A program made the translations under genes and the position numbers. From Schistosoma haematobium (Eukaryota > Platyhelminthes > Trematoda > Strigeidida > Schistosomatidae): DNA of 64,000 nucleotides. This document shows, in pieces, positions 1 to 26,290 of this stretch; the first letter of the stretch is position 1; each line of letters opens with the position of its first letter. Below the pieces are notes generated by a model. That model did no database searches, was not told the DNA's origin, and saw only the letters and a program-made list of their open reading frames with translations. The DNA is taken from positions 80,094,364 to 80,158,363 of the forward strand of contig NC_067196.1 of assembly GCF_000699445.3 (NCBI RefSeq). Reading direction: 5' to 3'.

Positions 1-404
1 GAAACCACATGTAACGTGTGTAGCATATCTTTAGCCACTGAAGAAATAGTTCAAAATGACGGAGACTTTTGTATTAGCAAAATCATTACTATGAATTGTG
101 CACCAAATTTATTTGCTGGGCGTACTTTAATGAGTGATTGGTTTAAGATATGGTTAACATTTCAGAAATAAAATGTGAACGATAACTTTGATTGTCAGGA
201 ATACTAATATTACGTTTAGTAGAAGTATTACTTGCTTAGTTACACATGTTACTGTTTATGGAGCAATGGCGAGGGGTGAATACGAATCTCTCTCGGATTT
301 TGGCGTTTTCAATAATAACTTTTTGCTGTATAGTACTTTGAACTGCGATTCAAATTTCTCTTCCCAAACAAGGTTATTTGAATCTTGTCAGATGCCAGAA
401 TTAT
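1..404. other. no gene recognised
   Basis: AT-rich sequence without a recognisable exon, RNA gene or clear repeat. The short open frames here show no family motif. Confidence 0.4.
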
Positions 405-500
405 TGTAGGTCTTAATATACTGTGACTTTTACAGTAGTTTTGGAATTTCACGGGATATCCATTCTCCATCAGTGTTTCGCTTAATAGCCTCACCTCACC
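405..500 (-). mobile_element. Penelope-like element fragment
   Basis: The minus strand reads a short frame containing LLSETLMENGYPVKF. This resembles the segment just after the reverse-transcriptase core of Penelope-like retroelements, where a leucine-rich helix is followed by ENGYP. Only about 25 residues are recognisable and nothing of the RT or endonuclease is visible alongside. It is probably a degraded 5'-truncated fragment. Similar fragments lie near 28.0, 29.5 and 46-47 kb. Confidence 0.5.
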
Positions 501-2299
501 TCAAATAGTATTATCTACACAAATGAGGTCGATTTCATTAAATCGCTTCTTTATGAAGTCATGTTTTTATAAAGCCGCACACTAACAGTGAAAAAGAAAA
601 TACTGCCTCTTCATGTATTGTGTTATTAATATCGTATAGTACCAATAAAGTTCACATCCTCACTGCATCATTCCGAAATATCTGATTTTTAATGATTATC
701 TGATTTCTCCTCGTGTTCCCGATCGCTTTCAAGATATAGTGTGTACAATAAATATCGAATTTAACCTCATATTAAATTATCACATATAAAAAAGTCTACG
801 GTCTTTTTTGACATTAAAAATGACTATATGATTCTTACTTGACGTTTATCAAGAAGAAAGTAGTCTGGAAATACTAATATTATGTTATCTTAAAACAAAA
901 TTGAATTTTAGTGGATACTAAATAACAATCGGGAAATAAATTCACTAAATCATATTCATTGCTAGTGTGACATTTTAGTTGCAAATAACTAAGAATGCAT
1001 TGTTACAGGGGCTGAAAATTGATAACATTTCCAATTTTTCTAATAGAACAATACCTACATGGGTTCTATGAAAAACAACGTGAATAATTTCAATAATTTC
1101 TTAGCATTAACCTCTGTTCTTTCATAACGGCCTTGAGTAGTTACTTAATTCGATAACAAGTAAAGAAAACTATTCTGAAATATACAAATGTCTTATAGAT
1201 CGTTCAGAGGAACTGAAATCCACTTTCGTATATGACTTATTTTGACGTGAACCAATCAATGTTCTGACGTAAATCAATGAATTATGAAACCTATTGTAGT
1301 GTTCGTATAAGGTTACTGGGTAATGTTTACACTATACATCAAATTAGGTTATGTAAACTACGAGACTGTTACAAACTTACTGTGTAGAAATGAATTAACC
1401 TTAAGGAGTGCATGGCTATGATTCAGTTCTCTATGGAGTAAGGAGAGAACATGGTTGGACAATTTCAGGCGACAATACAACGTTCGTCAAATGGGTTCCT
1501 AGTTTGTCAAATGCTTAACTACAAACATATTTTTATGGTACTATCGTGAATACTGTAAGTATTATACATAACAACAATACCTTCAAGCTAAGAAACCATT
1601 TCTGAATTGATTACTATCTATTTTTCCACCATTTTTAAATCTACGCTTATCAGTATATGATAAAAAAAAAACGTTTACCCCTAGATTTGTTGCTTTTTCT
1701 AGTATACTGTTCTGGAAAAAAGCCTTCCTCGCGATAAATAAATTCTTTCCGTAAAAACGTGTAGTGCACGGGAAACTAACAAAATTTCGTTTAAATCTAT
1801 TATCTTATTGTCAATAGTTAAATATCTAGAAGGTGAATCAGGCACAGAAACTTTTATTACACAGAGATTTGTTAACTAGAGTTACAAATAACAATCTTTA
1901 CTGAAGTAGAGTTTATATAATAGTTCGTTAAAACTTGATATTATTTTAAAACACAGTTATCGTCGTTAAGTATATAAGATAATATTTTGAAGTAGATCGA
2001 AATCGACGTAACGATATTTTCTTCATATATGATGGACCTCTATAGACAAAGATATTCAACAGTCCTTAATCAAAGCAACCTATTAAAAATGTCTGTTCAA
2101 ATAATTGATTTTGATATACAAAATCTAATGACCACCTATCTAATATAATGCATCAGTTTAAAGAAAAGGATATTTACTCTCTACAAATGTTTTCTTACTA
2201 TATTTAGCAGTCACAGAACATGACCCATATATGTAAAAATTGCAAAAATCTCAGTTCAGTACTACTCATTTCATCTTCTTTTTTTAAAAAAAACAACAG
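501..2299. other. upstream region of GATM; first exon not placed
   Basis: The amidinotransferase frame is open back to a splice acceptor at 2299, so at least one exon lies upstream, here or left of the window. Two weak candidates keep phase 0. One starts at the ATG at 2029 (frame MMDLYRQRYST...). The other starts at an ATG near 1451 (frame MVGQFQATIQRSSNG...) and ends at a GTACTA donor. Neither is convincing. No other gene is seen. Confidence 0.3.
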
Positions 2300-15833
<13,534 letters not shown>

Positions 15834-15959
15834 AAAATATATGTATGCAATCAATGAATGTAAGATGTAGGAACGTTTTTGATTTCCCTTTTGTATTATT
15901 GTCATTGTTAAAGATAAATATAATGTATTTGACTTTTGGAAATACAAATATAATCTAAC

Positions 15960-15965
15960 ATTAAA
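15960..15965 (+). terminator. possible ATTAAA poly(A) signal of GATM
   Basis: ATTAAA lies 127 bases after the GATM stop codon. No AATAAA is closer. Position is reasonable, but the motif is common in such AT-rich DNA. Confidence 0.3.
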
Positions 15966-16219
15966 ATTACGACTACATGTTCTGTGGTTTATTTCATGGC
16001 TATTGGATTCAGAAGTGGTTGACATTTTAATACCTGTATTTGACTCTAATATAACTGGACGACAGTAGTGCTACTGAGGTGTATGAACTATTTAGCTAAT
16101 CACATTCATACAATATAGAAATAAAACGTCGGGTTGTATCTATGACAAGTATATAAGTATCAGTGCCATGGTTGAATTTGATAGTTTCAAATAGAATGAG
16201 GTTTGGGTAGAAAGTTAAT

Positions 16220-16383
16220 AATAAATATATTTTTGCTATATCCTAATGAGTAGAAAAGTTGTATTTCTGACGTTTCGTGACTTAATGTAAGCCATTTCTT
16301 CAGCGTAAATAAATAACCCGTTATTTATTTGCTCAGAAATACAACTTTTCTACTCATTGGGATATAGCAAAAATATATTTATT
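16220..16383. repeat. fold-back element with 51-base arms
   Basis: The arms are 16220-16270 and 16333-16383, matching with one mismatch. The 62-base loop contains gacgtttcgtgacttaatg and gtaagccatttcttcag. A related gtaagccacttcttcag phrase lies near 39.1 kb. A Penelope-derived fold-back or small MITE is possible. Confidence 0.7.
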
Positions 16384-16817
16384 ATAAGACATGTATACTT
16401 CGGATATTCATGCTAGCAAAGAAACTTAACGAGTGAAGATGGACATCGAATAGATGCAAGTTGGAGGCCAGCTTTACACTGATTCCGTGAAATAAGTTTA
16501 TTAAAACAGTCAAAGAGCAATATGGGTAAATGGAGATAGGCATGGATCCATACAATGAAAGCAATAACGTTACAATTAAAAAAATACAAACGTCATATAA
16601 TGTCACACAATTATTTGCACGTCACATTGATTTACGATCCGATCCGAGCATAAATATGTCACTACATTTAACTTTTTACCTGGAGCAATATATACATGTA
16701 AAGTGTCACTGCTCAAGAAATACACCGAATAATAAACCACAAAAAGTTGAATGTGATAAGCATCCAAATAACGTTATTTCATATTATGTCTTGTGGACGT
16801 TCTGACCAAATCAAGAG

Positions 16818-17070
16818 ACAAGACACCAATCAGAATTCTGGTTATAATTTGGTCTAATACTCACTATATAGCTCAGTGTCTCCAACTTGGTCAGTTAAAC
16901 ACACCCGATCAGAACTATTGACAATTATATACCAACAAGTCAGAAGTGTCTGTGAATAGTGGAGATTGTTAGTAATAGACTGGTAAGAAACTAGGAATAA
17001 TAAATCGTATGACAGTAGTTATTGATCCAACAGAATCTTTTGATGATGAAAAATGTATACATAATAACCT
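16818..17070 (-). repeat. 253-base inverted repeat, right arm
   Basis: Inverted partner of 11743-11995 with no difference seen by eye. Both flanks remain alignable but clearly diverged: rc of 17071-17105 against 11708-11742, and rc of 16790-16817 against 11996-12030. Confidence 0.85.
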
Positions 17071-17469
17071 GGTATCTTAGTAATTATACAACGAAGTTAT
17101 GATTATTATTAATTTAGAAAGTCATTTTTAATTACTGCAAAATCTGTTCCGTTATAACACTTCAAAACGTTGATAAAATAATTTAGTTTAAAGCATAAAA
17201 TAAATATGACCCGTGGTAATGTCAATTATATAAATCAAATGTTGTAAGAGGGAGTGACATGAACATGATATCAGTATTGAACAATGCTAAAATGTCATTT
17301 TTATGCGAATGTGCATGTAATGATGCATGACAAAATATTTTAGTACATATATGTTTAACATTTTAATAAACTTCAAAGATTAGTAATGATAAGCTTGAAT
17401 AGAATGAAGTGAATAGTCGCAGACGAGCAAACAAAAAATCATTAACAAATAATTAAGTCCTGTTGTGTG

Positions 17470-17700
17470 TCAGGGAGTTATCCACTGAAAACAATGGAAG
17501 ATGGTCGTGCAATATCGTGGATTGACATTAGCATCTTTGGATCTCGACCTGTTGGTCTAGAAGTTAATGTTCGCGAGCGAGAAACTAGGTCCTGGGTCCG
17601 GTCCCTTGTGGAGGTGTCATAGTTGCGCACTGTTGAAAGGTCCCATATAGCAATCCAGTGCTTACAGCTTTTTAATGGTGATCTAACATTGATTGGGCTA
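17470..17700 (+). repeat. tRNA-derived SINE with hammerhead-like tail, decayed
   Basis: It aligns with the 38290-38570 element: ccactgaaaacaatgg, tggattgacattagcatctt, A-box-like ttggtctagaagttaatgtt, B-box-like gggtccggtccc, gttgcgcactgttgaaag, ccagtgcttacagc. The hammerhead core is no longer intact. Confidence 0.6.
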
Positions 17701-20570
17701 TGATCCCAATGAAAGACAATTGTCTCCGTATTTCCTTGCTTAAAAACAAGTAAACTTGTTAAACAAATTGTTTACACGTTTCCTTCACAGATGGCATGAG
17801 GTTTCTATAAATGGGATTGGAATAAATAAGTCGTTGGATAGAAACTGGAATTGGTGTACGATTCTCTTTGTTACCAGCTCATTCTTTATTGAAATATGTG
17901 CTGATGATATTGTAAAAGATAGTGAAAACTTCAGGACTGACCTATTTAGCTCAGAAAACTAAATATTTTTAAAATGAGGAGTCGGAATATGTTGTCATCG
18001 GTAAAACCAAAGATACTACAGATCTTTTGGTCTTGATAACGACTTCGTCATTAACACATTTATAATTAAGGGATGTCAACTCAGTCAAACCAGAAGTTAT
18101 TAAACAAGGATTTCGAAGATGTGTTAGGATGCGTATTATCTATGCTGGTTAGTAGTCACAACGGATGCGTAGCAGGACATACTCGTTATTTAGTGAGGAT
18201 GTACGATCAGAAATCTTCAGCTAGGATATGCTCAATAAAACCAATGAAGTCAGAATCAACTCTGAAGGCTTATATAGCTATTTATTATAAGGATTTATTT
18301 ACCGCCTCTCAGTAAATGAATTCCTGTTGAATATGTATTAGTAGGGTGACCAGAAGCACAGAATAGTGACCGTGAAAATGAAATGCTCAAAGTTGTATTT
18401 TTTATTGTAAATCTGCAGTGGCATTGGGTCCTAACCACACAATCCTCCCTTATTCATGTTAAATATATTGTTCTATCTCTGGCATAAGCTCGTTCTTCAA
18501 CATATATTGGCGGTTGTTGCGAAGCAATGAATTGGTGTAGACGATCATGTGACTTCTACGTAAGATCTTTTAGATTAGGCAGTTAGTCGATAAACTATGC
18601 TATGGTATGATGAAAATGCCAGTGTTCGTGAATGAGTGAACAAAACTGGCTTAACTCGATGAACATGAGGATATCGTTGAGAGACTAGTATCAGGCACCA
18701 AGCCATTTGAGAATTCTACAAATACAATAGCAAGGTTCTATCACTGTATTGACTGGATAGACGTGATGATCAGTCGTTATGATGAGTGGATGGATTATGA
18801 CAGCGACCAATCACCATTATTATGTTTGTGGAGTATTCAACTGGCTTAGTGCTTGATACCGGAAATCGAGAGTTTGATGAGAAAATCAAAAACATGAGGA
18901 CAGTAGTAACACTTTATTGGATATTTAAAGTAAATCATAGTGACATCTGAATACGACAATTTTCATTTGATTTACGCTGATTAACGGTCAGACTTTGATC
19001 CAGTAAACTGAGCTGCATCACCCACTAATTGATGAATAATTTACAAAATAAACATAAACCGTCCATAAACAACAAATTTGCCAACATGATGAGTTTTTCG
19101 ATGTAATTACATATTATAAACGAATATAAAATGTAATTATTACCTTATTTCAGCGACACTAACTAATTACATTATTGGCTACCGTCTCATGTACCTTATA
19201 CATGCGTTCTGAAAAATTCAAATTGTTCAAATAACACATTTTCTATAATTCTCGTGTAAGACTTTAAGTATAACAATGTCTTCCAAGTATGGTTGTATGG
19301 AGAAATCGATCCAGAAAGTTTGTAAAACAAACTGGGATTTTTAAAAATGAAACCCACGCTTATTGAAAATATTTCTCGAGTTCTGACATAGGTATGATAA
19401 GAACGAATCAATGTTTCTTATTTGATGGTTGAAAATCTCACTACTTAGGAAACCATAACAGTGATTCTGTATGATTACATCAAAACAGCGTCGTGAGTCC
19501 AGTGTCATAATAGATTTTAGTGTATGCATGCATTCTACTTTCACACCTACAAAGTCGGTTGAGACAAAGAGTTAGACATCTGTCAACCAATATTCGTCCA
19601 CTTATTGCCATTTCATTCGTTTGCATTGTCCTCCAGCTACAGTTACTGGTTAGTACTGTAAAAGAAGACACTTCAAAACAACTCTTTAATATTACGAAAC
19701 TGTTTATTTGTCTGAAAGACTTGGTTTGGAAAGGTCCCCAGTTCGCATTTATATCACGAATGATTTTCACGCAAAACTTTGTAAAATCCCGGGCACGTTT
19801 AGATTGTGGAGAGGTAATTATATTCTGTCGGTTGATATGCCACACATCACTTTTCTTACTTTCCTAAATACTTTTATCATATCCACTACTTTCGTAGTAC
19901 TAAGAGATGAACTAAAATGAAGATCCTCACTGCCGACACTCACTAATGCTAACCATTTCTTATTTCAGTGGACAGTTCTAAATGAGTTACTAAGCAGGAT
20001 TGTTTGTTGAGCTCCAACAAAGCCAGTGTAATATGTCTCTCATAACTTAGATATTCAGAGTAACAGTCTCGTATTTTTCTACATTCTCTAATATATTACT
20101 ACCTCTAACCGTCATTTTCTGTGGCTTTATTTTTTTTTCTAGCTACAAGGTTTGAGGGATGTTAGCATCCGTTTGGAATGGGATAAGGGCCAATGAAATC
20201 TCGCTTTGCTATCGAGCAAACCTTCTCTACGTATCTCTAATCTACAAAAAGTCTGTCGAACATCGGTAAGGTCACGGGTAGCCAACGAAGAATAATCAAT
20301 TGCACGCTACGGACTGGCCCACGTGACACTGGTCACATTCTGTTCTTTCCACATTTTCTTACCAATACATTGCTTCTATTTCGCCGTGTTTGTTCTACAT
20401 AGTCATCAAAGTAACTACAGTTGCTGGATACTGTGAAACGGACATTCATCATGGGTATTGACTGCGAGGTGTGACTTTAACGTGAGTTATGAGGTCAGAT
20501 TATTTCCGTTTAAATTGATTAGATACCTATGATCCACATGGGCCGTCCACGTTAATTATATACAAGGATG
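17701..20570. other. intergenic, no gene recognised
   Basis: Open frames at 18073-18315 (plus) and 19480-19920 (both strands) have no family motif, convincing splice signals or visible conservation. A piece around 19710-19860 (frame SERLGLERSPVRIYITND) might be retroelement polyprotein debris, but I cannot assign it. Confidence 0.4.
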
Positions 20571-20576
20571 AGTTTG

Positions 20577-20603
20577 ATACTTACTTACTTACTTACTTAC
20601 TTG

Positions 20604-20651
<48 letters not shown>
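20577..20651. repeat. (AAGT)n simple repeat, RTE 3' tail
   Basis: About 18 units of ACTT/AAGT with one variant unit (ttgc). It abuts the 3' end of the minus-strand RTE fragment at 20645-21245. RTE elements typically end in short tandem repeats, so this is probably the element tail. Confidence 0.8.
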
Positions 20652-20652
<1 letters not shown>

Positions 20653-21245
20653 GCCTGTTACTCCTCGTGAAGGAGCATAGGTTGCTCACCAGCATTCTCC
20701 ATCCAACCCTGTCCTGGGCAATCCTTTCTAGCTCCGTCCAGTTGTAATTCATCGTTTTCATATCTGCTTCTATTATCCGACGCAATGTGTTCTTTGGCCT
20801 TCCTCTTTTTCGCTTCCCTTCAGGATTCCAAGTTAGGGCTTGCCTCGTGATGCAGTTTGACGATCTGCGTAATGTATGTCCTATCCATTTCCATCGTCTT
20901 TTCCTAATTTCTTCTTCAGCTGGAGGTTGGTTTGTTCTCTCCCACAGAAGGCTGTTGCTGATGGTATCCGGCCAATGGATGTTGAGTATCTTGCGAAGAC
21001 AGCTATTTATAGATACTTGTACTTTCTTGATTGTGGTTGTTGTAGTTCTCCAAGTTTCAGCTCCATACAGTAGAACTGCCTTGACATTCGTATTGAAGAT
21101 TCTCACTTTGATATTGGTTGAAAGTTGTTTTGAGTTCCATATGTTCTTCGATTGTAGGAATGCGACCCTTGCTTTGCCGATCCTCGCCTTTACGTCTGCA
21201 TCGGATCCTCCTTGTTTGATAGCATTACTTAAACCCATTTCATGA
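20645..21245 (-). mobile_element. RTE-type (SR2-like) reverse transcriptase C-terminal end
   Basis: A 197-codon open frame on the minus strand starts within the reverse-transcriptase thumb ([15 protein letters not shown]) and passes through [31 protein letters not shown] and [12 protein letters not shown] to the basic end ([24 protein letters not shown]). This order is typical of the C-terminus of RTE-clade proteins in schistosomes. The copy is 5'-truncated, lacking endonuclease and catalytic RT, but its frame is unbroken to the stop. The tandem-repeat tail follows immediately, so this is a fairly young insertion. Confidence 0.85.
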
Positions 21246-23584
21246 GTAAATAGAACTCTGGCGTCCCCAAGCCAACGTTTTTCTACTATGGAGTCAAAGT
21301 ATGTAAGGACCTATAAATCCCTCCTACAATAAACAGGGATCAGGTTTTAATACTTCCTCAGTACATGATTCACAGCAGTATCAGTATGAGGGACGATATC
21401 AGTTCGATTCAAATTTGCCGATTATAGACGCATTACAGAATTACTCACAAATCAGTATTACTCATGATGGCTGAACGGATCTTCATACAAATAGAATAGA
21501 TGGAAGCTTCAAATACCAAGATAACTCTTTTGAAAAGAGATACAAATCTTTTGAGCGGAGTGAAAACCTTTGTGACAAAAAGCATATTGGGGAAACCAGC
21601 CTTTATTGTTTTGTTGATTTTACTATGGCTGGTGTGTTTTTATAAACTCTTCTCAAGGTTGGATACCGGCACGGGAGTATTTCACTTAATACTGTATTTA
21701 GTCCGGTCTTGTCCCTTAAAGTAAACGATTTTTTCCGCGTAGTCTTTGATAGACACATGGATTTATCTTTAGTGGTACATGGAGAATCTACTCTGGAAAG
21801 TGGTGTAGGTGATACCTCATCAGTATTCATTAAACTTTTTGTTCATTTTATGTAGTTTCTCCTGTGGCTGAGAGAACACACAAAGATGATGATCAACATA
21901 AGAATCTGGTGTATCATGAAGAAGTCCATATAACTATAATAGGAGGAACAACATAAAATACCAATAAATACTAACCTAAACACCTTTATTTAGACTTTGA
22001 TGAATAATTGTCGTAAGGTGGACTGAAAGTGAAAGATAATAAAAGTAATTAGGAAAAAATTGGTGAACACCGCAATACCGAATCCTAATTACTCATTTTT
22101 GTTTAGCGACACATAATAAGTGTTACACTAGATACTGTCATTTGCCAAGGTCGACCGCTGGGTTTAGACCACATGGCTGGTGACCGGTGCGAAGTTGTTT
22201 TCTTATTGAGTTGTTATACCCGCTATTGTCATTATGACTAATTGGCCATACTTTTTGATTTAAACCTCAAATGCATCTTTATTTAATTATGATGAAACAG
22301 CAAAGTACTTAATCTGATGGCATTTAATGAAAAGAAAATGTCATGGATGTAATAAAACTGGATATTAACGTTTAAAGTATACTGATTTGTTACTCCTTCA
22401 GAGAATGTTCTGGCTATAAAGCGACTGATTGTAAAAAGTGGCGATATTGCAACAGGCGTCTACTGTCATATGAAACTGCTTGTTCAAACAGTTTTACATG
22501 GTGAAAAAGCGGTTATATATTGAATTACCTATTAAAGTAACGGAAAAAGGTCATATTAGTCGAATTTGAATTTGAAATTATAGTCGTGGTAAAAACACCC
22601 ATTTCCGAGTTTGTTAACTGATGCCAAAAATTCTTACGAGCTAGGCTTTATATGAAAATTACTTATTACCCACACAAACAATGTTAACTAGACCCTAAAC
22701 CATGTGATATATGCTTAACCAGTTTCAGCTATTCAGATATAGTCCGCATCAGGTGCAAGTACTTCTTGTGTTTTGCGATATCATATTCAATGTGGTGCCG
22801 TAATAACTGTTTTCATCAATATTGGGCATCTTAAGAACTAGATATAAGTAATTTTTACTCATACTCCGGCGCAATACAAATTACTCACAACTGTGTTCTA
22901 AATTCTAGAAATTCGAGTGACACTAAATTTGGTGCGACTGGTCCGTCAATGTGGTATACTCCCGGCATCTTTTACCAACTCCTGAGCTTAACTCTACTAC
23001 CTCGAATTCATAGGCATCACTTTTGACCGTACACAAACTACTAGCTCTTGACACTGACCTTTGTTTTATTGTAGTAACGCTCATATCATGTATGAAGTGT
23101 TTATTTATTGTAATTTTACTTTTTCCTAGTTGCAAATCGTTGCAGAACTAAATACATTTTTGATTGGTTGATAGGTTGCTAAAAGGTAGTCAGTTTAACA
23201 TACTTATGGCACTTTTAGGTTTAGTTCATTCGTCCTGCAGTCATTGGAGGTATAGTTGGGAATGATGGAGAGACAACGGCATTTGTTTTCTATCTTTTCG
23301 ATATCTTATTGTACTGTTTCATTTGTTAGTACATAAGCGAATTTCAACAGGGGTTTCCTCATGTGTTTTTTCCTGCCTTCGAAATTAGTTTTGTACATAG
23401 GTAAGAACACTATTATCTGCTCTCATGTATTCACATAGACGATGGGGAAACCTCGTTTACTACCCATACTGGCTAGATGATGTCAAAAAACACTAGGACC
23501 TTTTATGTGTATTTTAAGAACACAGAAAACACCGGTGATCCGCGATTTCAATCTTAGCTAGTCAGCTTTTTTGGTTGATTTGAC
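21246..23584. other. intergenic, mostly unrecognised
   Basis: Apart from the zinc-knuckle remnant near 22.4 kb nothing could be assigned. Open frames at 21500-21724 and 22923-23135 carry no recognisable motif. Confidence 0.35.
22330..22460 (+). pseudogene. retroelement Gag zinc-knuckle remnant
   Basis: The plus strand reads KRKCHGCNKTGY followed by a stop, then 40 bases later RECSGYKATDCKKWRYCNR. Together they resemble CCHC zinc knuckles of LTR-retroelement Gag or Gag-Pol, with the first knuckle interrupted. No protease or RT follows in order. Confidence 0.35.
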
Positions 23585-25080
23585 ATTACTTACGCTTGTT
23601 ACCTCATGCATAAATCGCTCACAAAGATTCTCCACCTCTGTGTCCTGGGCGATTCTTTCCATCTGCTATTCATTGTTTTGGTGCCTGCTACCAATTACTG
23701 ACGCAATATATTTCTTGGTCTTCTTTTTCCTCTTCCCTGTAGCATTCTAATTTAGTGATCGTCTAGCGATTCAGTTTAGTGGTTTCCACAATGCATTTCC
23801 TATCCACCTCCAACATCGTTTCCTAATTTCCTCTTGAGCTAAAAGTTGGCTTGTTCTCTCCCACAGTGGGTTGTTGCTGATGCTATCCAGCCGACAGCCA
23901 ATGGACATCTTGCGTGGACAATTGTTTATAAACACTTGTAATTTTTTTATGTTTGTTACAGTTGGTGTCCTATGTGTTGTATTTAAGGATCATGCTCTTT
24001 TCATTGTGGATTTTGAGGCTTACTTCTGCAGAGGCTGATGCTAAATTGACTGTCTTCACCTGCATTTATTAGTGTCTATAGGATAGAAAAGCTTGGTCAT
24101 CTGCGAAGTTTAGATCGTTTAGTTGCATCCAAGCTGTACATTGTGTAACATGCTTCAGCTGGTATGTTGTCTGACCCTGCTGCTTTCCCACTCTTGATTT
24201 TTCCGATGGCCATGCTGATTTCTTCGATTGTTGGTAGAGCAACATCTTTAAGAAGGTCTGTGTGTGCTGTTTTGATGTCCGGTGGATTCAATGGAGCTGA
24301 CCTATTCAGGAGTTCCTCAAAGTGTTCTACCTATCTGTTCCACTGTTCCTGAATCTGAGTGATTGGCTTGCCCTCCTTGTGCTTGACTAGTCACTCTGGT
24401 TTACTATATTTGCCCACCAGTTTCTTTGTTGTATCATATAGTTGTTTCATATTTCATTAGCTTGCAGCCTATTACGTTGTCATTGCTAGATCGACGTATT
24501 TCTTCTTGTCAGCTCTAGTGCTCTTCTTCACTCTCTTGTTTTCTGTGTGATCAGCTTATGACTTGGCTTTCCCTATTGTTGTTCGAATGTTGTTAATTGC
24601 TGTCTCCTTGTTCTCCCTTTCTTGAATCCCGAACGGAGTTTCGAACGACATCCATTCCTTATGATGATGCTTATTGCGGCTGATGACTCACTGAAGCGTT
24701 AGAGTTAGCACTTCTTTGATCCCACCATAGTAGTCTCATTTTCTTTGAACAGATCTTGTAACGCTTTGAAGTTGTTGAGAGCTATCTTGAATTCGTTGAG
24801 TTTATCGGTATGTCGAAGGAAGACTGTACCAGACATTTGCAATGCTGTTTGTCCAGTTGTTTAGTGGGTTGTTGGTTTACGTTTCATCTCCGTAACCACT
24901 AGGTGGTGGTCCGAAGTTATGTCAGCTCCTCTTTGTTCGCACGTTTTTCGCTTCATTTTGTTGATCGCACATAAAGTTGGGGATTCCTCATCATTCTCAT
25001 TCTTTTCTCGTAGTCTATGTTGTCCCATAATATCCATTACAACCTTGGTGTTTTGATCCCCCATCAGGATGGTCAGGTCC

Positions 25081-25160
<80 letters not shown>

Positions 25161-25960
25161 GCTTTATTCAATATTATATTTTTGTTACAATATGGAATTT
25201 TCAGCTCAAAGTAATTCAACAAGTTTCCGTTTCTTATTTCTTGATCGATCCTGACGATAAATATTGAGTGGTCGCCAATTAGGTGTTAGCAGTTCAGGAA
25301 TCGACTTCTGAATAATGTACATTCTTTTCGATATATTGCTAGCAACCACAATGTCCTTGATTGTGCTCTTTCCTAACTTGTACAACGAAAGGTCGTGAAC
25401 TTTTCACAAACGTACCTGAATAGGCTATGTAATTAATTGACATAACGATCTGTTGAAACAAACAAAAGACATATAGCTTTAAATATCTAGATAGCTGGAA
25501 CAGGTAGCCTGGATATTCAGGCCGCTTGATCGTCTTCATTGCTATCGTTGGTGAATGCATAGCACTAGATAACATTCATTGTGATTTCCCCTTCTTTGTT
25601 TCGAAGTATGCTTTGGTGATTCTTGGTTCATGAAATTCACTTCCTATAATTGCTTTTCGTACTTCTTTGGACAGGATCAGTGCAAGTCCATGCGTATGTG
25701 AGCGATTTGCTTCCTCATCATTAGAATACAAAAGCCCCTCTCTCGAATCTAATTTTTTTCTGTCCAGCTTTCTTCTAATGGTTTTCACTTGTTCCGAGAA
25801 CCGTCATGTTGTATCTTCTCATTCCCGTAGCTATTTGACTGGCCCTCCCAGTGTCCCACACTGTTCGGTCATTCCACGTACCTATATATTTATTGTTGCT
25901 CCGGTTGTTAGAAGGAGCGTATGGGTTTGGTATTGATAATGTAGTGGCTGGTACTATGTC
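23585..25960 (-). mobile_element. RTE-type (SR2-like) element, decayed
   Basis: It reads on the minus strand from the endonuclease start near 25.9 kb to the 3' end at 23.6 kb. Recognisable pieces are an endonuclease segment (LALILSKEVRKAIIG near 25.7 kb), MGDQNTKVVMDIMGQ and ADITSDHHLVV near 24.9-25.06 kb, and a linker before the RT (TIEEISMAIGKIKSGKAAGSDNIPAE near 24.2 kb, given here in part). The 3' end matches the 20.6 kb copy. Frameshifts, stops and a large deletion of the RT core make it non-functional. A (TAA)n-tailed element is nested at 25079-25330. Confidence 0.75.
25079..25330 (-). repeat. (TAA)n-tailed interspersed element, 3' end
   Basis: An (ATT)n tract (about 25081-25160) is followed by 170 bases whose reverse complement aligns with 51870-51991, including ggcgaccactcaat, cgtcaggatcga and attgaataa before the TAA run. 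It is therefore a dispersed element with a TAA-repeat 3' tail, inserted in the RTE copy. Confidence 0.65.
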
Positions 25961-25964
25961 GAGC

Positions 25965-26290
25965 CCGAATAGATTATTATAGCTTCTAGACAGACCAGTT
26001 TATTCATTCTTCTCAAGCTGCATTTTGATTTTATCAGTTATTGACTTATTAACCCTGACTTCTTATACGATCGTGTGTTAATTGCTCATCCTATTCATTA
26101 CGTGTTTGTAACTTATTTTTGATCTGAATATAAATATTGAGTCACTCCTGATTAAATCGAGTTAGCTCACTTGCCTTCTCCCATCCGCTTCGTATTCTGA
26201 ATCTCTGTTTGGATAAATGAATGCTTGAAATAAATTCTTTCAACGCCACCCTGTATTTGGCTTGTTGTTATCGCCGTTACGCAAATAGGG
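25965..26290 (-). repeat. RTE 5'-flank-like segment
   Basis: It lies directly upstream (minus sense) of the RTE endonuclease segment and is shared with 9960-10300. Probably the 5' untranslated end of this element family. Confidence 0.45.

Noticed and set aside
2029..2144. First exon of GATM beginning MMDLYRQRYST
   Set aside because: Only weak donors (GTCCTT or GTTCAA) keep phase, and there is no clear targeting peptide. Noted as a candidate only.
18073..18315. 80-codon plus-strand frame
   Set aside because: No motif, no splice context and no neighbouring coding evidence.
19480..19920. Overlapping frames of 115 and 121 codons on opposite strands
   Set aside because: Neither shows a family motif, and the overlap on both strands suggests chance openness in old repeat sequence.
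25017..25214. Open frame encoding a long leucine run
   Set aside because: It is the translation of the (TTA)n tail of a repeat.
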